NCBI GenBank assembly: GCA_023410025.1
Contig: JAEYQM010000008.1
Coordinates: 1 to 17,845, forward strand
Origin: Bacillota bacterium
Lineage (GTDB): Bacteria; Bacillota_I; Bacilli_A; ML615J-28; CAG-698
DNA length: 17,845 bases
Reading direction: 5' to 3'
Position 1 is the stretch's first letter, and each line of letters starts with the position of its first letter. The notes under the pieces are model-generated. The model was not told the DNA's origin. It saw nothing but the letters and a program-made list of their open reading frames with translations, and searched no databases. Below, piece by piece: positions 1 to 6,794 of the stretch. Position numbers and translations under genes: made by a program.

Positions 1-1429
1 TTAATGATGTATCTGTTTTTTTAGGTAGTGATTCTACTTTTTCAAATAATCCAACCTTATTTAAACTTTCATATATATTAATATCATTAGTATCTTCAGA
101 CATTGCTATATTTTCCTTTATTGAAAAAGCAAAGTTTTCAAAATCTTGAAATACTGCAGATAATAAATTATAATATTGATCATTTCCTATATCCCAAATA
201 TCCAGGCCATTTAAAGTTATTATTCCCTCTGTTGGACGGTAAAATTTACACAATAACTTAATGAATGTGGATTTTCCTGCCCCATTAAATCCTACAATAA
301 CAAGTTTTTCATTGTTTGTAATTTTAATATTAATATTTTTTAAAACAAATTTATCTACTTTTGGATATTTAAATGAAACATTATGAAATTCAATATTAAT
401 AGTGTTCGTATCAATTTGTTTTTCTTGTTTATTGATTATTATATTTTCTTTTAATAACTCAAATAATTTGTTATAGTCATTAACATTTAGAACTTGTTGA
501 TTATAATTGCCAATCTGAACTGTAATTGTTGATAAACAAACTGTAAGAGTGGTAATTGCACTAAAATACATTGTAAAATTGGCCAAAGAAATAGAATTAT
601 TAATATAGTTTCTAGCCAGAAAATATAGTACAACAAATGTTTGAATACTTATTACAATCTCAGTAGCAATATTAAATATTGCTGATAATTTAAATGACTT
701 ATATTGTAACTTAACCATTTCGTCACGATATTTTTTGTTTTTATCTAAATACCATTCTTGCAAATCATTTACTCGTATCTCCTTCATTGTTCCTGTATTA
801 TAATACGCTATATTAAATAAATATTCATTGTATCTAGAATTTTCCGATAACAAAACTCTCATTTTTTTGTTATGAACATACTCAAAATATACAGTTAATA
901 TTTTAACAAGTAATGTTAAAAATATTAAAACTATAAAAATAATTTCAAAACTTAAAATTATGTAAACTAAACCAGCTATTGTAATAATATTTGCAATAAT
1001 ACTTTGTATATATAATAAAGAACTTGTTAATTCGGAAGCACGATTAGCCAATTTAATTAAATTTTGTGTTTCAGTATTTTCAATATCCTTTAAATCTAAT
1101 GACATAGATATATTACCAATTTTGTTTTTTATTTTTTTTGAAAAAATATCTGAATGTAAATCTATTTTGTTTTTTAATATTGAATTAAAAATATTTATAA
1201 TAATTAATACAGCTGCGTATATACCTATGGTTATAGCTATTTCGGAATAACTTACTGTATTAATAGTTAATTTCTCAATAATAATTTTAGGAAAATATAT
1301 TATTAATAGAGGATTTATTGATTTAAAGATAATTGACAAAAACGAATAAACTACAATTAAAGGTTGGAATTTGTATATTAATTTAATTATGGAAAATGAT
1401 GCTCTTAATTTTATAAATAATTTATTCAT
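1..1429 (-). CDS. ABC exporter half-transporter, permease-ATPase fusion (3' end beyond window)
   Basis: The first 476 codons are visible; the gene runs off the window at base 1. Start ATG is at 1427-1429, inside the end of the upstream exporter gene (8-base overlap), with AAGGGG about 10 bases upstream, so the two are translationally coupled. Residues 1 to about 300 are hydrophobic with several membrane segments (type-I exporter domain). The nucleotide-binding domain begins near residue 345. Walker A GFNGAGKST lies at about 380-388 (plus 268-292) and a Q-loop VFQDF follows. The signature motif, Walker B and H-loop fall outside the window, so integrity cannot be judged. It is similar in layout to the 596-aa neighbour, so a heterodimeric exporter is the simplest inference. 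Substrate unknown: pairs like this export peptides, lipids or drugs. Confidence 0.88.
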   Translation of the reverse strand, partial: MNKLFIKLRASFSIIKLIYKFQPLIVVYSFLSIIFKSINPLLIIYFPKIIIEKLTINTVSYSEIAITIGIYAAVLIIINIFNSILKNKIDLHSDIFSKKIKNKIGNISMSLDLKDIENTETQNLIKLANRASELTSSLLYIQSIIANIITIAGLVYIILSFEIIFIVLIFLTLLVKILTVYFEYVHNKKMRVLLSENSRYNEYLFNIAYYNTGTMKEIRVNDLQEWYLDKNKKYRDEMVKLQYKSFKLSAIFNIATEIVISIQTFVVLYFLARNYINNSISLANFTMYFSAITTLTVCLSTITVQIGNYNQQVLNVNDYNKLFELLKENIIINKQEKQIDTNTINIEFHNVSFKYPKVDKFVLKNINIKITNNEKLVIVGFNGAGKSTFIKLLCKFYRPTEGIITLNGLDIWDIGNDQYYNLLSAVFQDFENFAFSIKENIAMSEDTNDINIYESLNKVGLFEKVESLPKKTDTSL

Positions 1430-3212
1430 TAACAACTATCCCCTTATTCTTATAATATTTAGCTTGTGAAATGAATAGTTCATAATATAATCCTTTTTTA
1501 TTTAATAACTCTTCATGTGTACCATTCTCAACAATTTCTCCATTTGAGAATACAATTATTTTGTTGCAATTTTTTGTGCTAGATAAACGATGTGATATAA
1601 AAATAGTTGCTTTGTTTTCAGCAAGTTTAGCCATATTGGAAAACAATTGGTATTCTGCAATGGGATCCATTGCACTTGTTGGTTCATCAAGTACTAAAAG
1701 TTCTGATTCTTTATATATTGCTCTTGCTAAAGCAACTTTTTGACCTTCTCCACCAGAAAATTCTATTCCATTTTTATCTATATTTTTATAAATTGATGTT
1801 TCAATGCCATTATTTAAAGATTTTACTTTTTCAGTTAATCCACTTTTATATATACTATCATTAAACCTTGTTTCGTCATAAACATTATCTAGTATTATGT
1901 TTTCTTTTAAACTAAATGCAAACAAAGAATAATCTTGTAAAACAATGCCTATTTTTTTAATATACTGATCATATGGAATTTGTTTTATGTTAATACCATT
2001 AAGTGTTATTTCCCCTTCTGTTGGATCATAAAGTCTTGTCAAAAGCTTAACAAATGTTGTTTTACCAGAACCATTTAATCCCACGACACCAATACTTACA
2101 CCTTTTCTAATTTCTAAATTAATGTTCTTCAAAGAAAAACTATTATTTGGATAATTAAATGATACATTATCAAACTTTATAACATAATCACTATAATCTA
2201 ATTCTATATGTTGAAATTTTTTACTATCGTTAATTGTACTATTTTGTCTAACTAATTCTTTATATTCCTTATAAAAGTCTACTGCTTTAGAAATATTATT
2301 AATTTGTCCAATATTTTCAAAAGCACCTAATAGAAGTGAAACAAGGAGAGTTGTTGCTCCTAATAAAACAGTATATTCTGCTATTGTAATTTGTTTATTA
2401 AAAACCATATATGAAAAATAAAAATACATTACGATTGTTTGAATAACTGTTATAAAATTACTGACTAATAAAAGTCCAAGATTTTTTTTAAATAATTTTT
2501 TTATTTTAATTAATTGTTTGTTAAATAGATTTGTATATTTGTTTGTAACAAATGATTGAGCATTATTAATTCTAATTTCTTTTGAATATTTATAGTCGGT
2601 CATTACAGTATATAAATGATCTATTTTTCTATCCTCTTGTACTTTTTCATTATTAAACTCAAAATTGTTTTTCTTATTTTTAAATATCATAAATATTGAT
2701 AAACAAGAAGTCAATAGGATAATTACTATAAATATCGGACTTAGTATAGAAAAAATATATATTACTCCAATAAATTGGAATAAATAATATAATAAACTTC
2801 CAATTTCACTAGTTAAACCCCATAAAGGGTGCCCAGTAATTGATTTTCTTCTTAAATTTAAAATAGTATTATCTTGAACATAATGAAAATCAATATTAAC
2901 TGCATCAGTTGAATAATCAATTTGCATTAAATTAGATAGTTTTCTAGTTATGTTATTATCAATTAGCTGCAGTATTTCCCTTATTATAACTATAATTAAA
3001 TTTGATAAAACAAAAATAATTATCATTATAATAGTATAGTCAAAAGATTTTCTTTTTTCTAATGCATCAATAACTATACCAATTCCAATGATATTTACAA
3101 AAGATACTAATGCATTAAATAGATTCTTAAAAAAAGAAAATACAAATGTTTGCTTGTTTATTACATATAAACTATTTAGTAAATATAAAATATTTTTTGC
3201 TCTTTTTATCAT
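1422..3212 (-). CDS. ABC exporter half-transporter, permease-ATPase fusion (596 aa)
   Basis: A full-length type-I ABC exporter half: about six hydrophobic segments in residues 1-310, then a complete ATPase domain. Visible motifs are Walker A GLNGSGKTT (378-386), Q-loop Q426, signature FSGGEGQ (485-491), Walker B LLVLDEP (505-511) with Glu510, D-loop SAMD, and H-loop His541 in FISHRLS, so this half should hydrolyse ATP. There is no N-terminal C39 peptidase domain. ATG at 3212 follows AAAGGAT at a short spacing. It is the first gene of a unit with the partial exporter at 1-1429 (8-base overlap). A consensus promoter at 3354-3382 gives a leader of about 134 bases containing a 13-bp dyad. Families with this layout include lipid or drug exporters and bacteriocin or lanthipeptide exporters; no precursor peptide is seen nearby, so substrate is unassigned. 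Confidence 0.93.
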   Translation of the reverse strand: MIKRAKNILYLLNSLYVINKQTFVFSFFKNLFNALVSFVNIIGIGIVIDALEKRKSFDYTIIMIIIFVLSNLIIVIIREILQLIDNNITRKLSNLMQIDYSTDAVNIDFHYVQDNTILNLRRKSITGHPLWGLTSEIGSLLYYLFQFIGVIYIFSILSPIFIVIILLTSCLSIFMIFKNKKNNFEFNNEKVQEDRKIDHLYTVMTDYKYSKEIRINNAQSFVTNKYTNLFNKQLIKIKKLFKKNLGLLLVSNFITVIQTIVMYFYFSYMVFNKQITIAEYTVLLGATTLLVSLLLGAFENIGQINNISKAVDFYKEYKELVRQNSTINDSKKFQHIELDYSDYVIKFDNVSFNYPNNSFSLKNINLEIRKGVSIGVVGLNGSGKTTFVKLLTRLYDPTEGEITLNGINIKQIPYDQYIKKIGIVLQDYSLFAFSLKENIILDNVYDETRFNDSIYKSGLTEKVKSLNNGIETSIYKNIDKNGIEFSGGEGQKVALARAIYKESELLVLDEPTSAMDPIAEYQLFSNMAKLAENKATIFISHRLSSTKNCNKIIVFSNGEIVENGTHEELLNKKGLYYELFISQAKYYKNKGIVVNE

Positions 3213-3314
3213 ACTTTATCCTTTTTATTTAATTTTGTATTAAAAATAACATATTATTAAGAATCTAAGTTTTAAAATATTTTTTATTAATATAAATTAA
3301 TAATTATTTTATTG

Positions 3315-3351
3315 ACTTAATTAAATAACATAATTTGGTATTTAATTAAGT
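3315..3351. repeat. 13-bp inverted repeat at the exporter transcript start
   Basis: Perfect arms of 13 bases (3315-3327 and 3339-3351, ACTTAATTAAATA and its complement) flank an 11-base spacer. The right edge lies 2 bases from the -10 hexamer of the exporter promoter, so the repeat covers about -5 to +32. It could be a repressor operator or a 5' stem-loop that stabilises the mRNA. Each arm itself contains TTAATTAA. Confidence 0.6.
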
Positions 3352-3353
3352 AA

Positions 3354-3382
3354 ATTATAAATTTATTATCATCCTATGTCAA
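3354..3382 (-). promoter_or_regulatory. Consensus sigma-A promoter of the ABC exporter genes
   Basis: On the minus strand TTGACA (3377-3382), a 17-base spacer and TATAAT (3354-3359): a perfect match to both hexamers. Start of transcription is predicted near 3347. The remaining gap 3383-3528 is AT-rich and holds nothing else that I recognise. Confidence 0.8.
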
Positions 3383-3528
3383 TATAATTTGATTATATTC
3401 CTTAAGTTTTTATTTTTTATAGTAATATTAATTTTAGTTTTAGTTATACACTTATCACTATATATTTAATATATATTAATATAATAATTCCTATTAAATT
3501 TTTAAGTACATAAGAAATTTAAATATTA

Positions 3529-3574
3529 AAAAATCTACAGTATAAATTATAAAAAATTTATATTGTAGATTTTT
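3529..3574 (-). terminator. Intrinsic terminator after the 78-aa gene (possibly bidirectional)
   Basis: Arms 3529-3548 and 3555-3574 pair over about 20 bases with a 6-base loop; one mismatch interrupts them. The outer part is AAAAATCTACA/TGTAGATTTTT, so a T-run follows the stem on both strands. It begins 2 bases after the stop codon of the minus-strand gene. Confidence 0.75.
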
Positions 3575-3575
3575 A

Positions 3576-3812
3576 TTAATTGCTAGTTGAAAAATTTTTT
3601 AAACCAATTTGATTTAATTTATTATTTAGTAAAGATAGATCAAAAATATTACTATCCTTAACCTCAATAATAAACCTATTACCTTTTTTATTTGTACTAA
3701 AGTTTAAAACATTATCAAATCCCTTAATTTCTTTACAACTTTTATCGATAAGATCTTTATCAATAACCTCCTTAAATTTAACATAAATACAATTTCTTTT
3801 TTTAAATAACAT
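3576..3812 (-). CDS. Small soluble protein, function unknown (78 aa)
   Basis: Start chosen at ATG 3810-3812 (MLFKKRN...) because GGAGGT sits 4-5 bases upstream. The in-frame ATG at 3822-3824 overlaps that ribosome binding site and is unlikely to be used. The pattern suggests beta-alpha-beta-alpha: strand CIYVKF, helix DKDLIDKSCKEI, strand NRFIIEV, helix LLNNKLNQIG. There is no signal peptide or membrane segment. The order and length are loosely reminiscent of PTS EIIB or HMA-like small domains, but neither a CxTRLR nor a CxxC motif is present, so no family is assigned. It is the second gene of an operon with the two-helix membrane protein at 3837-4085 (24-base gap) and is followed at once by a terminator. 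Confidence 0.75.
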   Translation of the reverse strand: MLFKKRNCIYVKFKEVIDKDLIDKSCKEIKGFDNVLNFSTNKKGNRFIIEVKDSNIFDLSLLNNKLNQIGLKNFSTSN

Positions 3813-3816
3813 AATT

Positions 3817-3822
3817 ACCTCC
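3817..3822 (-). promoter_or_regulatory. Ribosome binding site GGAGGT deciding the start of the 78-aa gene
   Basis: GGAGGT lies within the codons after the longer in-frame ATG (3824). It is correctly placed only for ATG at 3812, which fixes the shorter start. Confidence 0.8.
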
Positions 3823-3836
3823 ATTTTTTATGTATC

Positions 3837-4085
3837 TTAATGCATTTTTTGCTTTCTTTTATTATAATAATTGCTTATTAAATAAAGTAATATGAATGTA
3901 AGTAAAGATATAGATGAAAATGTAATAATACATACAAAGATAAATCCAATTATATACCAATTTGTATAATTGTTACTGGAAAATAAAGCATTAAAGTTTT
4001 TGTCATGAAAAAGCCATGTAGATATTAATCCAATGATTCCCGATATTATCCCAAAAATCGTGTTTTTTAAAGTAAAATTACTCAT
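3837..4085 (-). CDS. Small two-helix membrane protein, function unknown (82 aa)
   Basis: Start chosen at ATG 4083-4085 (MSNFTLKN...), preceded by GGGTGG at 4091-4096; a longer GTG start at 4094 would lie inside this site. Two membrane segments are evident, about residues 8-26 and 42-70, joined by a polar loop rich in Asn. The tail NYYNKRKQKMH is basic and probably cytoplasmic, which would put both termini inside. I recognise no family. It is the first gene of an operon with the 78-aa soluble protein, transcribed from the promoter at 4175-4203, which a cre-like sequence overlaps. A membrane protein plus a small soluble partner is suggested by the coupling but not proven. Confidence 0.75.
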   Translation of the reverse strand: MSNFTLKNTIFGIISGIIGLISTWLFHDKNFNALFSSNNYTNWYIIGFIFVCIITFSSISLLTFILLYLISNYYNKRKQKMH

Positions 4086-4090
4086 AATAA

Positions 4091-4096
4091 CCACCC
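4091..4096 (-). promoter_or_regulatory. Ribosome binding site GGGTGG of the 82-aa membrane protein gene
   Basis: GGGTGG ends 5 bases before ATG 4085. This favours that start over the overlapping GTG at 4092-4094. Confidence 0.6.
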
Positions 4097-4102
4097 TATC
4101 TT

Positions 4103-4171
4103 AACATAAAAATCATAAAAATATAAAAAACAATTAAAAGAAAAAATTTTATATTTTTCTATTTTTATGTT
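4103..4171. repeat. Long AT-rich inverted repeat in the 5' leader of the small operon
   Basis: Arms of about 25 bases (about 4103-4128 and 4147-4171) match except for a short internal difference and are separated by about 18 bases. The outer arms read AACATAAAAAT and complement. The repeat covers the leader from just after the -10 to near the ribosome binding site. It may fold in the mRNA; with almost no G-C pairs its significance is uncertain. Confidence 0.35.
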
Positions 4172-4174
4172 TTA

Positions 4175-4203
4175 ATTATATCAAAAACAAAATAAAATTG
4201 CAA
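4175..4203 (-). promoter_or_regulatory. Sigma-A promoter of the small operon, extended -10
   Basis: Minus strand TTGCAA (4198-4203), 17-base spacer and TATAAT (4175-4180), with TGA directly before the -10 hexamer (extended -10). Confidence 0.65.
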
Positions 4204-4212
4204 GCGTTTTTA
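4199..4212. promoter_or_regulatory. cre-like site overlapping the -35 (candidate CcpA operator)
   Basis: TGCAAGCGTTTTTA matches TGNAANCGNTNNCA at all fixed positions but one (T for the C near the 3' end). It overlaps the -35 region of the small operon, where binding would repress. A single imperfect match is weak evidence. Confidence 0.35.
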
Positions 4213-4351
4213 TATAACTAATATTTACTAAGTTAATATATACCTTTTATTTTCAATATCACTATCTTTTCTACCAATATATTTATAAATTAATTTACTT
4301 CTATCTATAGTAGGCTTTAGCTACATTATTAAATTGAATGTTCTGAACACA

Positions 4352-4375
4352 TAAAAAAATGCAACATAGTTGCAT
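4352..4375 (-). terminator. Intrinsic terminator of the kinase-phosphatase gene
   Basis: On the minus strand ATGCAAC-TAT-GTTGCAT (4359-4375) followed by seven T (4352-4358), starting 4 bases after the stop codon. Confidence 0.88.
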
Positions 4376-4379
4376 TAAT

Positions 4380-5603
4380 TTATCTATTATTTATAAAAAT
4401 TGGTTTTGCATACTCCGCATACTCCTCAATTGCATCTACTGATACAATTTCTTTTTCGGGATATCTTAAAGCAGATAACTTACCACCAAATACACAACCT
4501 GTATCAATATTCACTGTGTTATTTATAAATTCTATATTTTGTACGGGAGTATGTCCATAAACAACTAAGGCTTTCCCTTTATAATTAGCTGCCCAATCTA
4601 ATCTAATCGGAAAACCGTATTCATCTTCTTTACCTGTGGTATCACCAAAATAAGCAAAATTTTTTACTTTTTTAGATTCCCTTCCGTGATATTCTTCTTT
4701 CAACCCTGCGTGTGCTACAACAAGATTTCCATGATCAAATACATAATGACTCTCTAAATCTTCTAAAAACTTTTTTACATCTTCAATAAATAATTTAGGA
4801 TAACTTTTTAATTGATCAACTGTTTCTTGTAATCCATTATTTAACTTCACATTCTTACCATCCAATAATCTAACAAGTTTTATATCATGGTTACCAGATA
4901 CAATATAAGCCAAATCATTTCTAAAGAGATTCATAACTAACTTTAATACTAAATCAACTTTTGGACCACGATCGACTAAATCTCCAAGAAAAATTAATTT
5001 TCTTCCATCGTTATGATATACTAAATCATTATTAACTTGATACCCTAACTTTTTAATTAACAATAGAAGTTCATCATAGCAACCATGTATATCACCTATT
5101 ATATCAAAAGGACCATCAACATTTTTTAAATTATTTTTCAAACTTATTATTTCTATTATAGCATCATCTATTTCGCTAACTGAATTCAAAACATATACCT
5201 TTTCAAAACCTTCAGTTTCTAAAGTTTTAATAGATTTTGTTATATACGAGGTTTGGTTTTTTATTACACATTCATTAACAATATCCTTTTCTTTAATTTT
5301 ATTTCTTCTTAAACATTCTTTTTCAGGAGTATTTAAAACTATTGCTACTGTTGAAATATTATATTCATAAGCAAGATTAATAAGTACTTTTCTGGAAGAA
5401 TCAATTAAATTAGTTGCATCAATAACTGTTAATAAACCATCCTCTAATCTTTTTGTAATTTTGTTTATTAAACTTTCATTTGATGTATCTACTGAAATAA
5501 TTTCGTCTTTTTTAAAATGTTTTCTAGCAAATGTAGTTTTACCACTACTTGAACAACCTATTAATACAACAAGTGATAAATTTGGAATTGTAATTTTCAT
5601 CAT
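4380..5603 (-). CDS. Pnkp-like polynucleotide kinase + metallophosphatase without ligase domain (407 aa)
   Basis: Two domains. Residues 1-155 form a P-loop kinase: Walker A GCSSSGKT (16-23), Asp39 where Clostridium Pnkp has its general base, strand TVIDATN (59-65) and an RRN lid segment near 99-101. Residues 165-385 form a PP2A/ApaH-type metallophosphatase with all metal ligands: GDIHG (170-174), GDLVDRG (207-213), GNHD (237-240), His298 in VVAHAG and His351 in YGHTPV. Order and similarity fit the first two domains of bacterial Pnkp, the RNA end-healing enzyme, whose usual length is about 850-870 aa with a C-terminal ligase. Here a terminator follows directly and no ligase or Hen1 gene is near. 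The kinase also looks shortened after Asp39, and the Arg expected three residues later is Asn. ATG 5603 and ATG 5600 are both possible behind AGGAG. Alternative annotation: Ap4A-hydrolase-like (PrpE) phosphatase fused to a kinase. Confidence 0.85.
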   Translation of the reverse strand: MMKITIPNLSLVVLIGCSSSGKTTFARKHFKKDEIISVDTSNESLINKITKRLEDGLLTVIDATNLIDSSRKVLINLAYEYNISTVAIVLNTPEKECLRRNKIKEKDIVNECVIKNQTSYITKSIKTLETEGFEKVYVLNSVSEIDDAIIEIISLKNNLKNVDGPFDIIGDIHGCYDELLLLIKKLGYQVNNDLVYHNDGRKLIFLGDLVDRGPKVDLVLKLVMNLFRNDLAYIVSGNHDIKLVRLLDGKNVKLNNGLQETVDQLKSYPKLFIEDVKKFLEDLESHYVFDHGNLVVAHAGLKEEYHGRESKKVKNFAYFGDTTGKEDEYGFPIRLDWAANYKGKALVVYGHTPVQNIEFINNTVNIDTGCVFGGKLSALRYPEKEIVSVDAIEEYAEYAKPIFINNR

Positions 5604-5660
5604 TATTACTCCTATTTATAATATTGATTGTATTATTCCCATAAAACACCATATTTATAA

Positions 5661-5687
5661 AAAAGTATTTTTAAATGAAATACTTTT
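5661..5687. repeat. Hairpin with T-run in the kinase-phosphatase leader
   Basis: Arms AAAAGTATTT (5661-5670) and complement (5678-5687) around a 7-base loop. On the minus strand the stem ends in a run of T, so it could act as a weak attenuator 60 bases before the gene. It contains only one G-C pair. Confidence 0.3.
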
Positions 5688-5721
5688 ATTATATTTATTA
5701 TAAATACAAACTTCATTAATA

Positions 5722-5730
5722 AGTATAACA
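5722..5730 (-). promoter_or_regulatory. Possible extended -10 promoter of the kinase-phosphatase gene
   Basis: Minus strand TGTTATACT matches an extended -10 (TGnTATAAT, one mismatch). No convincing -35 is seen at 16-18 bases, so this is tentative. Confidence 0.3.
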
Positions 5731-5794
5731 TATATAAATAAATTAACATATAAAATTATTTAATTTTTTAAAAATTTAAGTTTTTATAAAGCAA

Positions 5795-5827
5795 ATAAAA
5801 ACCACAAGTATTTTAAAATACCTGTGG
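5795..5827 (-). terminator. Intrinsic terminator of mntP
   Basis: A self-complementary stem at 5802-5827 (outer CCACA/TGTGG, inner GTATTTTAAAATAC, one G-T pair) is followed on the minus strand by TTTTTATTT (5793-5801). Confidence 0.85.
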
Positions 5828-5863
5828 AAAAATAATATTGTAATGAAATAGCTTAATTTTTAA

Positions 5864-6424
5864 CTAAAAAATATTTAGATGTTCTAATAATACTTTTAAT
5901 CCAATGGCAATTAAAATTAATCCCCCAATTAATTCAGCTGTGCTTTTAAATTTACAGCCAAAAATATTGCCAATTAGAATACCAATATAAGATAATGCAA
6001 ATGTAATAATTCCAATAACTGTAACTGAAGAAAAGATATTGATATTCATTAAGGCAAAAGAAATTCCTACAGCAAATGCATCAATACTAGTTGCAATTGA
6101 TAAAACAAAAAGTTCCTTAAAATTTCTTTTATCTTCCTCGATTTTACAATCTTTATCCTTTGATTCATAAATCATCTTAGCACCGATGATTGCAAGCAAA
6201 ATGAATACTACCCAGTGATCATAGTGACAAATAAATTTATTTATTTTACCACCTAATAACCAACCTAATAAAGGCATAATGGCTTGAAATAATCCGAATG
6301 ATAGTGCGATAGTCAATGACCATTTCACATTCATCTTTTTCATGTTTAGTCCTTTTCCTACTGCTACTGCAAATGCATCCATTGATAGACCACATGCTAC
6401 TAATACTATTGATAAAAAACCCAT
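5864..6424 (-). CDS. mntP: MntP manganese efflux pump (186 aa)
   Basis: Membrane exporter of Mn2+ that protects against manganese excess. Start ATG 6422-6424 (MGFLSIVL...) is chosen because GGAGGG ends 3 bases upstream; the longer in-frame reading to 6451 would begin inside the riboswitch terminator. The 186-aa length is typical for MntP (YebN). The protein has six hydrophobic segments arranged as two similar halves. Each half has the family's acidic motif: DAFAVAVG (residues 16-23) and DAFAVG (115-120), with Asp16 and Asp115 as probable ion-path residues. A short charged cytoplasmic loop (ESKDKDCKIEEDKRN) joins the halves. It is a single-gene unit with its own promoter (6585-6613), Mn2+ riboswitch and terminator. 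Confidence 0.95.
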   Translation of the reverse strand: MGFLSIVLVACGLSMDAFAVAVGKGLNMKKMNVKWSLTIALSFGLFQAIMPLLGWLLGGKINKFICHYDHWVVFILLAIIGAKMIYESKDKDCKIEEDKRNFKELFVLSIATSIDAFAVGISFALMNINIFSSVTVIGIITFALSYIGILIGNIFGCKFKSTAELIGGLILIAIGLKVLLEHLNIF

Positions 6425-6427
6425 ATA

Positions 6428-6433
6428 CCCTCC
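6428..6433 (-). promoter_or_regulatory. Ribosome binding site GGAGGG deciding the mntP start
   Basis: Lies directly between the T-run of the riboswitch terminator and ATG 6424. Its position rules out the nine-residue N-terminal extension. Confidence 0.8.
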
Positions 6434-6459
6434 AAAAAAAATAAGGTACAAACTGTACC
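6434..6459 (-). terminator. Riboswitch-controlled terminator in the mntP leader
   Basis: Minus strand GGTACA-GTT-TGTACC (6445-6459) followed by TTATTTTTTTT (6434-6444). Its upstream arm can instead pair, through GTACAG (6453-6458), with CTGTAC at 6474-6479, giving an antiterminator. Confidence 0.8.
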
Positions 6460-6492
6460 ATTGATTAAGACTCGTACAGCAAAAAAACCGTA

Positions 6493-6576
6493 CGTAAGTC
6501 TCGCTATTTAATACAAGCCAGACCTATTGTCAGTATGTTGACTTGTAACATTAGAAATGTCAGCTACTCCCTCACG
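6493..6576 (-). promoter_or_regulatory. yybP-ykoY (Mn2+) riboswitch aptamer upstream of mntP
   Basis: The minus strand shows the conserved elements of this aptamer in order: GGGAGTAGC right after the P1 5' strand, a CTGGCTTGT segment, and AGCGAGAC before the P1 3' strand. P1 pairs CGTGAG (6571-6576) with CTTACG (6493-6498), including one G-T pair. The aptamer begins at about the predicted transcription start. Downstream, AGACT and CGTAC of the aptamer 3' end (6490-6501) can instead pair with GTACG and AGTCT (6468-6477), which would break P1. Family knowledge: Mn2+ binding stabilises P1 and turns on mntP-type exporter genes. The drawn structures agree with an ON switch by antitermination. Confidence 0.92.
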
Positions 6577-6584
6577 ACTATTAA

Positions 6585-6613
6585 AATATATCAAAAATAC
6601 TTGTATTTGTCAA
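6585..6613 (-). promoter_or_regulatory. Sigma-A promoter of the mntP riboswitch transcript
   Basis: Minus strand TTGACA (6608-6613), 17-base spacer, TATATT (6585-6590) with a TGA extension before it. Transcription should start near 6578, just at the aptamer. Confidence 0.85.
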
Positions 6614-6677
6614 CCTGTTTTTAAGTAAAATGATTTCATATAAATATAAAATTTATAAGGATTTTTAATACTACGAG

Positions 6678-6706
6678 TTGACAAATTACTAAATTAGTTT
6701 TAATAT
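6678..6706 (+). promoter_or_regulatory. Sigma-A promoter of the YhhN-family gene
   Basis: TTGACA (6678-6683), 17-base spacer, TAATAT (6701-6706). It is divergent from the mntP promoter and leaves a leader of about 80 bases in which I see no structure. Confidence 0.6.
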
Positions 6707-6794
6707 TATATTAAGAAAAAATTTTATATAATTTTAAAATTTATGGATACATTAAATTTAATAAGATATGTTTATTTAATAAATAGAGGTATTT

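Noticed and set aside
1561..1864. Plus-strand open frames opposite the ABC exporter ATPase domain
   Set aside because: They lie antisense to intact conserved ATPase motifs, lack ribosome binding sites and read as low-complexity hydrophobic strings.
3383..3528. Possible small RNA or hidden gene in the left intergenic region
   Set aside because: No open frame with a ribosome binding site, no stable hairpin with T-run, and no promoter other than the one assigned to the exporter.
4380..5603. Truncation of a full Pnkp gene by frameshift
   Set aside because: The sequence downstream of the stop is a clean terminator and then an unrelated operon; no remnant of a ligase domain was seen in 4086-4379.
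6246..6461. Minus-strand 71-aa frame overlapping the mntP 5' end
   Set aside because: It is out of frame with mntP and runs through the riboswitch terminator and ribosome binding site; no family resemblance.
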